Positions 16,134-24,789 of a stretch of 60,653 nt of DNA are shown in pieces. Location of the stretch: contig JAUIBH010000013.1 in the NCBI GenBank assembly GCA_030427985.1, forward strand, positions 1 through 60,653. The letters run 5' to 3'. Both the position numbers and the translations under genes were made by a program. Within the stretch, counting starts at the first letter, position 1; each line of letters begins with the position of its first letter. The DNA is from Bacteroidia bacterium (GTDB lineage: Bacteria > Bacteroidota > Bacteroidia > Flavobacteriales > Flavobacteriaceae). Below the pieces are notes generated by a model. That model did not search any database. It saw only the letters and a program-made list of their open reading frames with translations, and had not been told where the DNA came from.

Positions 16134-16520
16134 ATGTTCACTCAAGTCACAAAAGGAATCAAAGTATCGGTGCAAACCACGTTTGAAGGCACTTTTTTCA
16201 AAAACTACAAAATGCACTATGCCTTTGGATATACCATTACCATAGAAAACTTAAGCAAAGATGTTGTTCAGCTTACAGCTAGGCATTGGGATGTTTTTGA
16301 CGCGCTCAAAGACATTGAAACCATTGATGGTGAAGGTGTAATTGGCCGAAAGCCAGTCATTAAACCTGGAAAATCCCACACCTATAGCTCTGGTTGTCTG
16401 TTAGCTTCTCCAATCGGAGCCATGCATGGTTACTACCACATGGTGAACTTGGCCACTGCCCAAGAATTTGAAGTGGAGATTCCAGCCTTCAAATTTGCCG
16501 CTCCTTTTGCTATAAACTGA
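16134..16520 (+). CDS. apaG: ApaG domain protein
   Basis: This 128-residue single-domain protein has the ApaG (fibronectin III-like) fold signature. YTITIENLSKDVVQL is followed by LTARHWDVFDA and then VIGRKPVIKPGKSHTYSSGC and IGAMHGYYHMV. Links to Co2+/Mg2+ efflux come from enterobacterial genetics; the biochemical role is unclear. Length is normal. It follows the DUF3667 gene by 3 bases and precedes pruA, which has its own -7 box. Confidence 0.95.
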   Translation: MFTQVTKGIKVSVQTTFEGTFFKNYKMHYAFGYTITIENLSKDVVQLTARHWDVFDALKDIETIDGEGVIGRKPVIKPGKSHTYSSGCLLASPIGAMHGYYHMVNLATAQEFEVEIPAFKFAAPFAIN

Positions 16521-16553
16521 CCCATAACATTTTCTGTTCGCCCTTTGTTTGCT

Positions 16554-16561
16554 TACCTTTG
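16554..16561 (+). promoter_or_regulatory. TACCTTTG -7 box for pruA
   Basis: TACCTTTG matches TAnnTTTG, 38 bases before the pruA ATG. Upstream T-rich sequence gives no clear TTG at -33. Confidence 0.4.
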
Positions 16562-16599
16562 GCAGAATGAATTGTTAACATTAAAAATTAAGCATTTTT

Positions 16600-18228
16600 A
16601 TGGGAAAAGGGTTTTTTCAAGTTCCGAGTGCGCATAACGAACCGGTAAAAAGTTATGCCCCCGGCACACCAGAACGTGAAGAAGTACTGGAACAGTACAA
16701 CGCCTATTACAACGGAAACGTTGAGGTACCACTTTACATCGGTTCCAAGGAAATTAAAACAGGAAACACCAAACCATTGTCGCCCCCACACGAACACCAA
16801 CATGTGGTGGGACAGTATCAATTGGCCGAAAAACAACATGTAGAAGCGGCAATTTCAAGTTGTTTAGAAGCCAGGGAGGCTTGGGCCAATTTAACCTGGG
16901 AACAGCGTGCAGCTGTCTTTTTGAAGGCTGCAGACCTCATCGCAGGTCCGTATAGGGCAAAAATAAACGCAGCCACCATGATGGCGCAATCCAAGACGAT
17001 CCATCAGGCTGAAATTGATTCTGCTTGTGAACTTATCGATTTTTTAAGGTTCAATGTGGAATACATGTCGCAGATCTATGCCGAACAACCAGAATCCTCT
17101 GAAGGAATCTGGAACCGTGTGGAATACAGACCACTGGAAGGTTTTACGTATGCCATAACACCGTTCAACTTTACGGCCATTGCCGGAAACCTGCCATCTT
17201 GTATGGCCCTAATGGGCAATGTTGTCATTTGGAAACCTAGTGACAGCCAAGTATACTCCGCGAAAGTAATCATGGATGTCTTCAAAGAAGCTGGGGTACC
17301 CGATGGTGTCATCAATATGGTTACCGGTGATCCTGCAATGATTTCAGATGTGATTCTCTCCAGTCCGGATTTTTCTGGATTGCACTTTACAGGTTCCACC
17401 TTTGTGTTCAAAGAACTTTGGAAACAAATTGGAAACAATATCCATAATTACAAGACCTATCCAAGGATTGTTGGGGAAACAGGAGGTAAGGATTTTATCA
17501 TTGCCCACCCCACTGCAAAACCCAAACAAGTGGCCACGGCCATTGTTCGAGGTGCTTTTGAGCTTCAAGGGCAAAAATGTAGTGCGGCTTCGCGAGTATA
17601 TTTACCAAAATCCACAGCCAACGAAATTTTGGATTTTGTAAAAACTGATTTGGCATCGTTCAACAAGCCTGGTTCACCTGCAGATATGAGCAACTTTATC
17701 ACAGCAGTGATCCATGAAGGTTCTTTTGACAAATTGGCCAAATACATCGATCAAGCTAAAGCCGATGACAATGCGGAAATTATAGCAGGTGGTGGATACG
17801 ATAAATCCGTTGGGTATTTTATTGAGCCCACAGTGATTTTGACCACCGATCCAAAATACACTACCATGTGCACGGAACTTTTCGGTCCCGTGGTCACCAT
17901 ATATATTTATGAGGACAAGGATTGGGCCGATACCTTGAAATTGGTGGATGGCACTTCGGAATATGGATTAACAGGAGCTGTTTTATCCGCAGACCGTTAC
18001 GCCATTGATGAAGCTGCCAAAGCATTGCAAAACTGCGCCGGTAACTTCTACATCAATGACAAACCCACTGGGGCCGTTGTAGGTCAGCAGCCTTTTGGGG
18101 GTGCAAGAGCATCAGGAACCAACGATAAGGCAGGTTCCGCCCAAAATCTTCTGCGCTGGGTTTCTCCACGATTGATCAAGGAGACCTTTGTAACACCAGA
18201 GGATTATCGCTATCCTTTCTTGGGATAG
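16600..18228 (+). CDS. pruA: L-glutamate gamma-semialdehyde dehydrogenase
   Basis: PruA oxidises glutamate-gamma-semialdehyde (from proline via P5C) to glutamate with NAD+ in the cytosol. The 542-residue length fits the monofunctional P5C dehydrogenase group. Visible motifs are TPFNFTAI and VIWKPSDSQ of the NAD site, the catalytic-base region GETGGKDF and the nucleophile Cys in GQKCSAASRVY. The C-terminus has PFGGARASGTNDK, typical of PruA. A strong terminator follows. The proline dehydrogenase partner is not in the window. Confidence 0.96.
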   Translation: MGKGFFQVPSAHNEPVKSYAPGTPEREEVLEQYNAYYNGNVEVPLYIGSKEIKTGNTKPLSPPHEHQHVVGQYQLAEKQHVEAAISSCLEAREAWANLTWEQRAAVFLKAADLIAGPYRAKINAATMMAQSKTIHQAEIDSACELIDFLRFNVEYMSQIYAEQPESSEGIWNRVEYRPLEGFTYAITPFNFTAIAGNLPSCMALMGNVVIWKPSDSQVYSAKVIMDVFKEAGVPDGVINMVTGDPAMISDVILSSPDFSGLHFTGSTFVFKELWKQIGNNIHNYKTYPRIVGETGGKDFIIAHPTAKPKQVATAIVRGAFELQGQKCSAASRVYLPKSTANEILDFVKTDLASFNKPGSPADMSNFITAVIHEGSFDKLAKYIDQAKADDNAEIIAGGGYDKSVGYFIEPTVILTTDPKYTTMCTELFGPVVTIYIYEDKDWADTLKLVDGTSEYGLTGAVLSADRYAIDEAAKALQNCAGNFYINDKPTGAVVGQQPFGGARASGTNDKAGSAQNLLRWVSPRLIKETFVTPEDYRYPFLG

Positions 18229-18248
18229 GTTCAAAGTAATATAATTTG

Positions 18249-18290
18249 ATAGCCGTTATTTCCATTTTTGAGGAGATAACGGCTATTTTT
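18249..18290 (+). terminator. Intrinsic terminator of pruA
   Basis: ATAGCCGTTAT (18249-18259) pairs perfectly with ATAACGGCTAT (18276-18286) and is followed by a T run. The loop is 16 bases. Confidence 0.85.
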
Positions 18291-18312
18291 ATACGACAAG
18301 TTCAGTATTTGT

Positions 18313-19281
18313 ATGCCCAAGGAACCTTCAAATAGAATCTTCTTTTTAGTACCACCACAAGTCCAACTGCTGGATCTTACCGGTCCAGCCCATTTATTTT
18401 ATGAAGCCAAGGAATATGGTGCCAAAATAGAAACAATTTATTTGAGTCTTGACGATGCCATTGAGCAACAATCCGGAGCTGGCATTGCATTGGGAAATTT
18501 AACCCCGTTCCACAAGCATGTTCTGGGTCCAGATGATTTACTTTTTGTTCCTGGCATGGATGTTCAAATCTTGTTCGCAGATACCATCTCCAAAACGTTC
18601 CATTCGCTTTTTGAATGGGTACGGGAACAATATCAGCATGGTGCCAAAATCTGTTCGGTATGCACAGGAGCCTATTTGTTGGGATACGCGGGGCTTTTGA
18701 ATGGAAAAGCATGTACAACCCATTGGAAATACATGGACCATTTTCAATCCAAATTCCCCAAGGCCAAAGTATTATCGGACCGATTGATCATCAAGGATGG
18801 TAATCTCTATTCCAGTGCCGGGGTTTCATCAGGAATAGATTTGTCCCTTTTTATTATCGAAGAACTTTTTGGGCCTGTTTTTGCATCCAAAATAGCTAAA
18901 GAGGTGGTGATTTTTCTCCGTAGGACCGAAAATGACCCCCAACTCAGTGTTTTCCTGCAATATAGAAACCACATCGACATTCAAATTCACCAAGTTCAGG
19001 ATACCTTAGCGCAAAACCTCAGCACCAAAATCACTATTGATGAACTTGCCGAAAATGTCTATATGAGTCCCCGTAACCTTACGCGTTTGTTCAAAAAAAC
19101 AACTGGGATCACTATTGGGGAATATGTAGAGAAACTTCGAGTGGAACGCGCCGTTCAACTGCTCACCTCTGGCTTAAAAGTAAGTGCAGCAGCAACAGCC
19201 TGTGGACTACAAAGTCCAAATCAGTTGCGATCACTTCTGAAAAAAAATACCACTTCCCTCCCATCGGATTGGCACGAATAA
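18313..19281 (+). CDS. GlxA-type AraC-family regulator with DJ-1/PfpI domain
   Basis: This 322-residue regulator has an N-terminal DJ-1/PfpI-like sensor domain (about 8-200). FLVPPQVQLLDLTGP is followed by SVCTGAYLLGYAG (nucleophile-elbow Cys kept) and TTHWKYMDHF. The C-terminal AraC-type double helix-turn-helix (about 225-320) contains MSPRNLTRLFKK and AATACGLQSPNQLRSLL. Such proteins bind DNA; the ligand of the DJ-1 part is usually unknown. It is followed directly by an exported DJ-1 protein and hydrolase on the same strand, the likely targets. The second HTH is slightly divergent (QSPNQL in place of SxxxFxR). Confidence 0.9.
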   Translation: MPKEPSNRIFFLVPPQVQLLDLTGPAHLFYEAKEYGAKIETIYLSLDDAIEQQSGAGIALGNLTPFHKHVLGPDDLLFVPGMDVQILFADTISKTFHSLFEWVREQYQHGAKICSVCTGAYLLGYAGLLNGKACTTHWKYMDHFQSKFPKAKVLSDRLIIKDGNLYSSAGVSSGIDLSLFIIEELFGPVFASKIAKEVVIFLRRTENDPQLSVFLQYRNHIDIQIHQVQDTLAQNLSTKITIDELAENVYMSPRNLTRLFKKTTGITIGEYVEKLRVERAVQLLTSGLKVSAAATACGLQSPNQLRSLLKKNTTSLPSDWHE

Positions 19282-19308
19282 TTGTCCCAATACTGCGGAT
19301 GATTGTCC

Positions 19309-19339
19309 TTTGACCCCAATATACTTCGGTATACTTTTG
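19309..19339 (+). promoter_or_regulatory. Complete TTTG-N19-TAnnTTTG promoter
   Basis: TTTG (19309-19312) is separated by exactly 19 bases from TACTTTTG (19332-19339), a full match to the flavobacterial -33/-7 consensus. The ATG at 19357 follows 17 bases later. This is the best promoter in the window and fixes the start of the DJ-1 gene. Confidence 0.75.
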
Positions 19340-19356
19340 ACGAAAATCATCAAAAA

Positions 19357-20394
19357 ATGAACAAGTCAATTTTTCTTTTAGCTACCTGCTTGGTCACTTT
19401 GTGTACCATGGCCCAAAACAACATATCTATGGAAACTACCTACATTTGCCCACCCTGTGGGGCTACTTGCGATGAAGTCGAACACAATTCACCCGGCGTG
19501 TGTTCGCATTGCAATATGATTCTCATCAAAAAAAGCGATTCAAAAACCATAGCCTTTTATCTACAAGATGGGGTTGAAGTATTGGATTTTGCCGGACCGA
19601 TGGAGGTTTTTGCCTATGCAGGCTACAAAGTCTTCACAGTTTCCGCCGACCAAAAGCCCATAAAATCGCAAGGAATTCTTACCGTAACCCCAGATTATAG
19701 TGTAGATAATGCCCCTGATGCCGATATTTTGGCCTTCTTTGGAGGGAATTCGGGAGCAGCTTCCCAAAATCCGAAGGTAATTGAGTGGGTACAACGCCAA
19801 AAGAAGGTACAATATCATTTTTCGGTCTGTACGGGGGCCTTTGTCTTGGCCGAAGCTGGAATTTTGAACGGAAAAACGGCAACGACTTTCCATAATGCCC
19901 TTGACGATCTGGAGAACAACTACCCAAAAATTGACGTGCGAAAAAATGTCCGCTTTGTGGACAATGGCAACGTCATAACAACTGCAGGAATATCAGCAGG
20001 AATAGATGGCGCCCTGCATTTGGTGGCCAAGCTTCAAGGCTTGAATGCGGCCAAACGCACGGCCTATTATATGGAATACGATAATTGGAAGCTGGGTGAT
20101 GGATTGATTCTTTCTGAGGACAATCCGTATTCCAAAAAGAAATCCACAGCATTTTTCAAAGGTTTTGAAGGCACTTATGAATATGAGAATAATTCGGAAT
20201 TAAAGCTGGTCTTTAATGAGCATGAGGGAAATCTTACGGCAAACCTCAATGGTGTTTCTTATCCGGTATACCATGAAAATGGGGATATTTTTTCTGATGT
20301 GGGAAGCGAGCCTATTTTATTTCAAAGAAATGAAGCTGACGAGGTTATTGGTTATAGACTTCGTGAGGATGGGAAACTCTTTCAAAGATTATGA
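19357..20394 (+). CDS. Exported DJ-1/PfpI protein with an N-terminal Cys-rich metal-binding-like domain
   Basis: This 345-residue protein has a signal peptide (cleavage near TMA-QNN). A compact domain follows with Cys pairs CPPC...C...CSHCNM (about residues 27-52), of the heavy-metal-binding-domain type. Next is a DJ-1/PfpI domain (about 58-250) with the nucleophile Cys in SVCTGAFVLAEAG and ISAGIDGALHLV. The last ~85 residues (EGTYEYENNSELKLVF...) form a beta-rich tail that I do not recognise. A start further upstream (19303) would lie in the promoter and is rejected. The stop overlaps the next ATG by 4 bases (ATGA), so the two genes are coupled. The substrate is unknown. Confidence 0.82.
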   Translation: MNKSIFLLATCLVTLCTMAQNNISMETTYICPPCGATCDEVEHNSPGVCSHCNMILIKKSDSKTIAFYLQDGVEVLDFAGPMEVFAYAGYKVFTVSADQKPIKSQGILTVTPDYSVDNAPDADILAFFGGNSGAASQNPKVIEWVQRQKKVQYHFSVCTGAFVLAEAGILNGKTATTFHNALDDLENNYPKIDVRKNVRFVDNGNVITTAGISAGIDGALHLVAKLQGLNAAKRTAYYMEYDNWKLGDGLILSEDNPYSKKKSTAFFKGFEGTYEYENNSELKLVFNEHEGNLTANLNGVSYPVYHENGDIFSDVGSEPILFQRNEADEVIGYRLREDGKLFQRL

Positions 20395-21371
20395 TATCAA
20401 GAAATTATATTTTCTCAATTTTTGGTTTCTTTTGGTTTCTATCATGCATTCATGGTCAAAACAAAACCTATCGATGCCCACCTTGTGCCTCGGATTGCCA
20501 TGATAAAGTGTATCATGAACCTAGGGTATGTCCCGTGTGCAACATGGAACTCATTACGGACCCGCATAGCGAATATGAGGGGTATCAAAAAGAAGAGGTC
20601 CGCATTTTCAATGATTCCATTGTGCTTAATGCTGCTTATTATTCACCTATACATACCGAAGAGCTAAAAGCAGCTTTGATCATAGTACATGGTTCAGCAC
20701 CTTCCACGTATGAAGATGTCAGTTTTTATACTCGATTGGGCACCCAGCTGGGAATGGCTGTATTGGCTTTTGACAAAAGAGGGGTTGGAAAATCTAGTGG
20801 AACTTACGAATATTTCAATGTTTCACGTAGTGAAGCCTGGTTCAATGTGCTGGCTTCGGATGTTTTGGCGTGTGTGGAATGGCTCAAGTCACGGCCAGAG
20901 CTCGAAAAGGCTAAATTAGGTCTATTAGGAGGAAGTCAAGCCGGTTGGATCATGCCCTTGGCAGCTTCAAAAAGTAATCATGTAGATTTCATCATTATAG
21001 GCGAGGGTGTTTCTGTTTCTGCTGGGGAAGAGCATTTCTTTAGTCAACTCACCGGAGATGGCAATGAAAATGGAATCTCAATTCAGGATGCCCACGAAAA
21101 ACTAAAAAATTTTGATGGGAAACGAGGATTTGACCCCAGAAGTATTTTAGAAAAACTACAAACGAACACGCTTTGGTTTTTTGGCACCAATGATCCTGTA
21201 ATTCCCGTAGATGCTTCAATAGATGAATTAAACCACCTCAACAAATCCAATTTTAAAGTAGTATTGCTTCCCAACGGGGACCACAATTTTGTCAACACCC
21301 AAACCAACAAGCGTTATGATCTTATCTCTTATATTAAACCTTGGTTAATACAAATTGGTGTTCTTGAGTAA
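20391..21371 (+). CDS. Exported alpha/beta hydrolase with the same Cys-rich N-terminal domain
   Basis: This 326-residue protein has a hydrophobic N-terminal signal (about 6-22; either signal peptidase I at HG-QN or lipidation at SC is possible). The Cys-rich module YRCPPCASDC...CPVCNMEL (about 27-55) follows, then an alpha/beta hydrolase fold. The oxyanion region is LIIVHGSAPST, then FDKRGVGKSSG, the nucleophile Ser in GGSQAGW, the acid in GTNDPVIP and His in PNGDHNF. It resembles S9/BAAT-type esterases or peptidases. The Cys module is nearly the same as in the preceding gene, despite the unrelated catalytic domain. The two genes overlap by 4 bases. Confidence 0.82.
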   Translation: MISRNYIFSIFGFFWFLSCIHGQNKTYRCPPCASDCHDKVYHEPRVCPVCNMELITDPHSEYEGYQKEEVRIFNDSIVLNAAYYSPIHTEELKAALIIVHGSAPSTYEDVSFYTRLGTQLGMAVLAFDKRGVGKSSGTYEYFNVSRSEAWFNVLASDVLACVEWLKSRPELEKAKLGLLGGSQAGWIMPLAASKSNHVDFIIIGEGVSVSAGEEHFFSQLTGDGNENGISIQDAHEKLKNFDGKRGFDPRSILEKLQTNTLWFFGTNDPVIPVDASIDELNHLNKSNFKVVLLPNGDHNFVNTQTNKRYDLISYIKPWLIQIGVLE

Positions 21372-21550
21372 ATACAAACACACTTCTTTATTTTATTGAT
21401 TTTTAATACTTTATGATTTTAAATTCACTCTAAAAACGAAGTTTATCATAGATAAAGCTCATTTTAAAGCAATCTTTATGTAAATTTAACGTTAATTAAT
21501 TGTAAACTGAACGTAATATATTTACTTTTACACATTAAAACCCAATTACA

Positions 21551-21670
21551 ATGAAAGAGCGAGTTAATGTTTGGGGGAAATTGACCAAGTGGTTAAATGA
21601 CAAATGGCTGTACGCCAAAACGTATTCCAGAAAGTGCAGAGGGGTCTACTATAGGATGTTAAACACATAA
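21551..21670 (+). CDS. Small basic protein, 39 aa, unknown
   Basis: The frame begins MKERVNVWGKLTKWLNDKW and ends YYRMLNT. It is rich in Lys/Arg and Trp/Tyr with no signal or membrane helix, so it could bind nucleic acid or membrane surfaces. Upstream, TTG-N20-TACTTTTA approximates the -33/-7 promoter with a leader of about 25 bases, which supports a real gene. The 180 bases before it (from 21372) are AT-rich with no other feature. It ends 7 bases before the convergent rsmG stop. No known family was recognised. Confidence 0.5.
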   Translation: MKERVNVWGKLTKWLNDKWLYAKTYSRKCRGVYYRMLNT

Positions 21671-21677
21671 ATGTAGA

Positions 21678-22313
21678 TCAACCCCGAAACTTCTGGGGCA
21701 AATAGACCACTTTTTTGGTCTCAAAGAAATCCTCCTGAAAATAGTCTTTTAAATCGAAGATCTGAACGGTTTTATAATCTTTCAACTCTTCGGTAAGGTC
21801 GCCGCCCTTTAGGTAAAAAATACCATTTTTACGTTCATGGGCGGGGTCCTTTTTTATTTTTCCCCGCGTCCAATGCACAAAAGTGGGCATAGCGGCAACG
21901 GCACGACTCACAATAAAATCAAACTGCCCATCTATATCCTCCACTCTGGAATGAATGGCGGTCACATTGTCTAATTTTAACCCATCCACCACCTGCTGAA
22001 CCACTTTTATTTTTTTTCCGATGGCATCCACAAGCGTAAATTGCACCTCTGGAAATAGTATGGCCAACGGAATCCCGGGAAAACCACCACCGGTACCCAC
22101 ATCAAGGATTTGCGCCCCTTCATTGAACGACTGAATCTTTGCAATTCCCAACGAATGAAGCACATGCCTTAAGTAAAGCTCATCAATATCCTTTCTGGAC
22201 ACCACGTTAATTTTCTGGTTCCAATCTTGGTAGAAGGCCTCCAAATCCCGAAAATGCTGTTTTTGCACATCGGTGAGCGTTGTAAAATAATTGAAAATCA
22301 AATCGGCATTCAT
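21678..22313 (-). CDS. rsmG: 16S rRNA (guanine(527)-N7)-methyltransferase
   Basis: RsmG methylates G527 (m7G) in 16S rRNA with SAM. The motif I region ILDVGTGGGFPGIPLAI and the characteristic NVVSRKD and LYLRHVLHS segments are present, as is FDFIVSRAVAAM. The start is set at 22313 (MNADLIFNYF, 211 residues), which matches the family length. An upstream in-frame ATG at 22355 would add 14 unlikely residues. It is divergent from the desaturase gene. Confidence 0.93.
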   Translation of the reverse strand: MNADLIFNYFTTLTDVQKQHFRDLEAFYQDWNQKINVVSRKDIDELYLRHVLHSLGIAKIQSFNEGAQILDVGTGGGFPGIPLAILFPEVQFTLVDAIGKKIKVVQQVVDGLKLDNVTAIHSRVEDIDGQFDFIVSRAVAAMPTFVHWTRGKIKKDPAHERKNGIFYLKGGDLTEELKDYKTVQIFDLKDYFQEDFFETKKVVYLPQKFRG

Positions 22314-22405
22314 CTGCGGGTTGATATTTTTAGCAAAATTAATACTTTTGAGCATGTTAACACCGTTCTAACAACTAGGTGTGAATATAAAAGGTGCTTT
22401 TTGGC

Positions 22406-22413
22406 TACCTTTG
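22406..22413 (+). promoter_or_regulatory. TACCTTTG -7 box for the desaturase
   Basis: TACCTTTG matches TAnnTTTG, 14 bases before the ATG at 22428. It argues against the much longer in-frame extension upstream, which overlaps rsmG. Confidence 0.5.
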
Positions 22414-22427
22414 TAAAAATTTTTTTT

Positions 22428-23528
22428 ATGGATAAGAGTACCATCCGGTTTTCAAGAAAGGATTCTGCACAGTTTTTTAGAACCCTGAACAAAAGAGTAA
22501 ATGAATACTTCAACGAAAATGAAATAAAGAAAACCGGGAACTGGAGACTTCACTTGAAAACCATAGTGATGTTTGCCATCTTTTTGACCCCCTATTTTCT
22601 GATTTTAACCCTTCACCTCCCCTTTTGGGCCTATCTATTGCTTTCCATTACCATGGGAGTAGGTATGGCCGGAGTAGGAATGAATGTGATGCATGATGGC
22701 AACCACGGAGCTTATTCCAACAAAAAGTGGGTGAACAAACTCATGGGCAGCAGTATCTATATTTTGGCCGGAAACGTATACAACTGGCAGGTGCAGCACA
22801 ATGTTTTGCACCATACTTATACCAATATCCACGAACATGATGAGGATATGGAGGCTGGAAGAATTTTGCGCTTTTCAAAACATGCCGAATGGCAAAAACA
22901 CCATAGATTTCAACACTATTATTCCATTTTTCTATACGGACTGCTCACATTCAATTGGGCCATCACCACAGATTTTCAACAGATGTATCGCTATATGAAG
23001 CGAAAATTGAGCTATGGAAAACTACCTAATCCCGTGATCAACTGGAGTACTTTGGTCATCACCAAAATTATTTATCTGACCATTTGGATTGCGCTCCCCA
23101 TGATTTTTGGAGGGGTAACTTGGTGGCAGGTACTTCTTGGTTTCTTTATTATGCATTATGTTGCTGGGGTAATCCTTAGCGTTGTATTCCAATTGGCACA
23201 TATTGTGGATGAAGCCGAAACACCCCTACCCGATGAAAGTGGCAATATGAAAAATACGTGGGCCATCCACCAACTTTTTACCACAGTAAATTTTGGCACA
23301 AAAAACAAGATTGTCAACTGGTTTACCGGTGGTCTCAACCATCAAGTGGAACACCATATTTTCCCGAACATCAGCCATATCCACTACACAAATATTTCAA
23401 AAATTGTGAAACAAACGGCACGGGAATTTAATTTACCCTACAACGAGTATAAAACTACCAGAAAAGCTATAATTTCGCACTTCAAACATTTGAAGGAATT
23501 GGGAAAAAACCCAGCACTTCAGTACTAG
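22428..23528 (+). CDS. Membrane fatty acid desaturase
   Basis: This 366-residue integral-membrane di-iron desaturase introduces double bonds in acyl chains of lipids or acyl-CoA. All three histidine boxes are present: HDGNH (89-93), HNVLHH (124-129) and HQVEHH (305-310). The QVEHHIFP form is typical of the front-end/acyl-CoA desaturase group. Two hydrophobic pairs (about 40-80 and 210-255) form the membrane hairpins. No cytochrome b5 domain is fused, so an external electron donor is needed. The aminotransferase gene follows after 16 bases, so they may be co-transcribed. Confidence 0.93.
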   Translation: MDKSTIRFSRKDSAQFFRTLNKRVNEYFNENEIKKTGNWRLHLKTIVMFAIFLTPYFLILTLHLPFWAYLLLSITMGVGMAGVGMNVMHDGNHGAYSNKKWVNKLMGSSIYILAGNVYNWQVQHNVLHHTYTNIHEHDEDMEAGRILRFSKHAEWQKHHRFQHYYSIFLYGLLTFNWAITTDFQQMYRYMKRKLSYGKLPNPVINWSTLVITKIIYLTIWIALPMIFGGVTWWQVLLGFFIMHYVAGVILSVVFQLAHIVDEAETPLPDESGNMKNTWAIHQLFTTVNFGTKNKIVNWFTGGLNHQVEHHIFPNISHIHYTNISKIVKQTAREFNLPYNEYKTTRKAIISHFKHLKELGKNPALQY

Positions 23529-23544
23529 TAAAATAGCAAAATCG

Positions 23545-24732
23545 ATGAGCAACCATTTATCTGACAGGATTCAGAACATGTCCACGTCAGCCACATTAGC
23601 TATGGCCGCCAAAGCCAGGGAGTTACGGAATGAAGGAAAGAATATTATTGGATTGAGCTTGGGGGAACCCGACTTTAATATTCCTGATTTTATAAAAGAG
23701 GCCGCCAAACAGGCCATTGATGAAAATTATAGCAGCTACACCCCGGTTGATGGGTATGCAGAGTTGAAGAAGGCCATCACCCTTAAATTCAAAAGAGACA
23801 ACAATCTGGACTATGGTCCAAGTCAAATCGTAGTGTCCACTGGGGCAAAACAATCCCTTTTTAATGTGGCCATGGTGGTATTGAACCCCGGTGATGAGGT
23901 TATTCTGCCCGCACCGTATTGGGTGAGCTATAGCGATATTGTAAAATTGGCCGAAGGTGTTCCAGTTGAAGTCAAGACCAGCATCGATACCGATTTTAAA
24001 ATGACCCCAGAGCAATTGGAGGCTGCCATTACCCCCAAGACCCGTATGATTTGGTTCAGCTCACCCTGTAACCCTAGTGGTTCGGTGTACAGCAAAGCTG
24101 AATTGGAAGGACTAGCCGAGGTTTTGAAAAAACACCCGGACATTTATGTGGTTTCCGATGAAATCTACGAACATATCAATTTTACTAAAAGCGGACACAC
24201 CAGCATTGCCGGAATTGACGGGATGTACGACCGAACTATAACCGTAAATGGTGTATCCAAAGCCTTTGCTATGACCGGATGGCGAATTGGGTATATCGGA
24301 GCTCCTGAATGGATTGCCAAAGGATGTACGAAACTACAAGGCCAAGTGACCAGCGGTGCCAATGCCATTGCACAGCGAGCTGTGATTACAGCTTTGGAAG
24401 CCTCTGTGAGCAAAATTCAATTTATGATCGATAAGTTCCACGAAAGAAGGGACTTGGTATTGCAACTTTTAGGAGAGATTGAAGGCTTCAACCTCAACGT
24501 TCCTGAAGGGGCGTTCTATGTATTCCCAGACATCTCTGCTTTCTTTGGAAAGACCTTGAAGGGAACCACCATAAACAACGCATCAGACTTTGCGCTCTAC
24601 TTGCTGGAGCATGCGAACGTGGCCACGGTTACGGGTGAAGCTTTTGGAAACCCCAATTGCATACGTATATCCTACGCTGCATCGGAACAAGAGCTTAGGG
24701 ATGCCATTGCACAAATTAAAGCAGTGGTTTAA
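23545..24732 (+). CDS. Class I pyridoxal-phosphate aminotransferase (aspartate-type)
   Basis: This 395-residue fold-type I enzyme probably transfers the amino group of aspartate to 2-oxoglutarate. The PLP lysine is Lys239 in NGVSKAFAMTGWRIGY. Other family marks are GLSLGEPDF, STGAKQSLFN, PAPYWVSYSD, SPCNPSG and the substrate Arg in IRISYA near the C-terminus. Length and motifs match the Ib-type aspartate/prephenate aminotransferases, so prephenate use is also possible. A strong terminator follows. Confidence 0.93.
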   Translation: MSNHLSDRIQNMSTSATLAMAAKARELRNEGKNIIGLSLGEPDFNIPDFIKEAAKQAIDENYSSYTPVDGYAELKKAITLKFKRDNNLDYGPSQIVVSTGAKQSLFNVAMVVLNPGDEVILPAPYWVSYSDIVKLAEGVPVEVKTSIDTDFKMTPEQLEAAITPKTRMIWFSSPCNPSGSVYSKAELEGLAEVLKKHPDIYVVSDEIYEHINFTKSGHTSIAGIDGMYDRTITVNGVSKAFAMTGWRIGYIGAPEWIAKGCTKLQGQVTSGANAIAQRAVITALEASVSKIQFMIDKFHERRDLVLQLLGEIEGFNLNVPEGAFYVFPDISAFFGKTLKGTTINNASDFALYLLEHANVATVTGEAFGNPNCIRISYAASEQELRDAIAQIKAVV

Positions 24733-24756
24733 AACTATATCTTAAAAACGATAAGG

Positions 24757-24789
24757 CCTCCTAAATGAAACATGTTAGGAGGTTTTTTT
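24757..24789 (+). terminator. Intrinsic terminator after the aminotransferase gene
   Basis: CCTCCTAA pairs with TTAGGAGG across a 10-base loop, followed by seven Ts. It abuts the stop of the convergent trkH, but lacks a T-run in that direction. Confidence 0.85.

Noticed and set aside
22227..22427. In-frame N-terminal extension of the desaturase overlapping rsmG
   Set aside because: The extension is antisense to rsmG coding sequence, and a TACCTTTG promoter box lies inside it. The 22428 start matches family length.
24757..24789. The CCTCCTAA hairpin as a terminator for trkH as well
   Set aside because: In the minus direction there is no T-run after the stem, so only the + strand use is supported.
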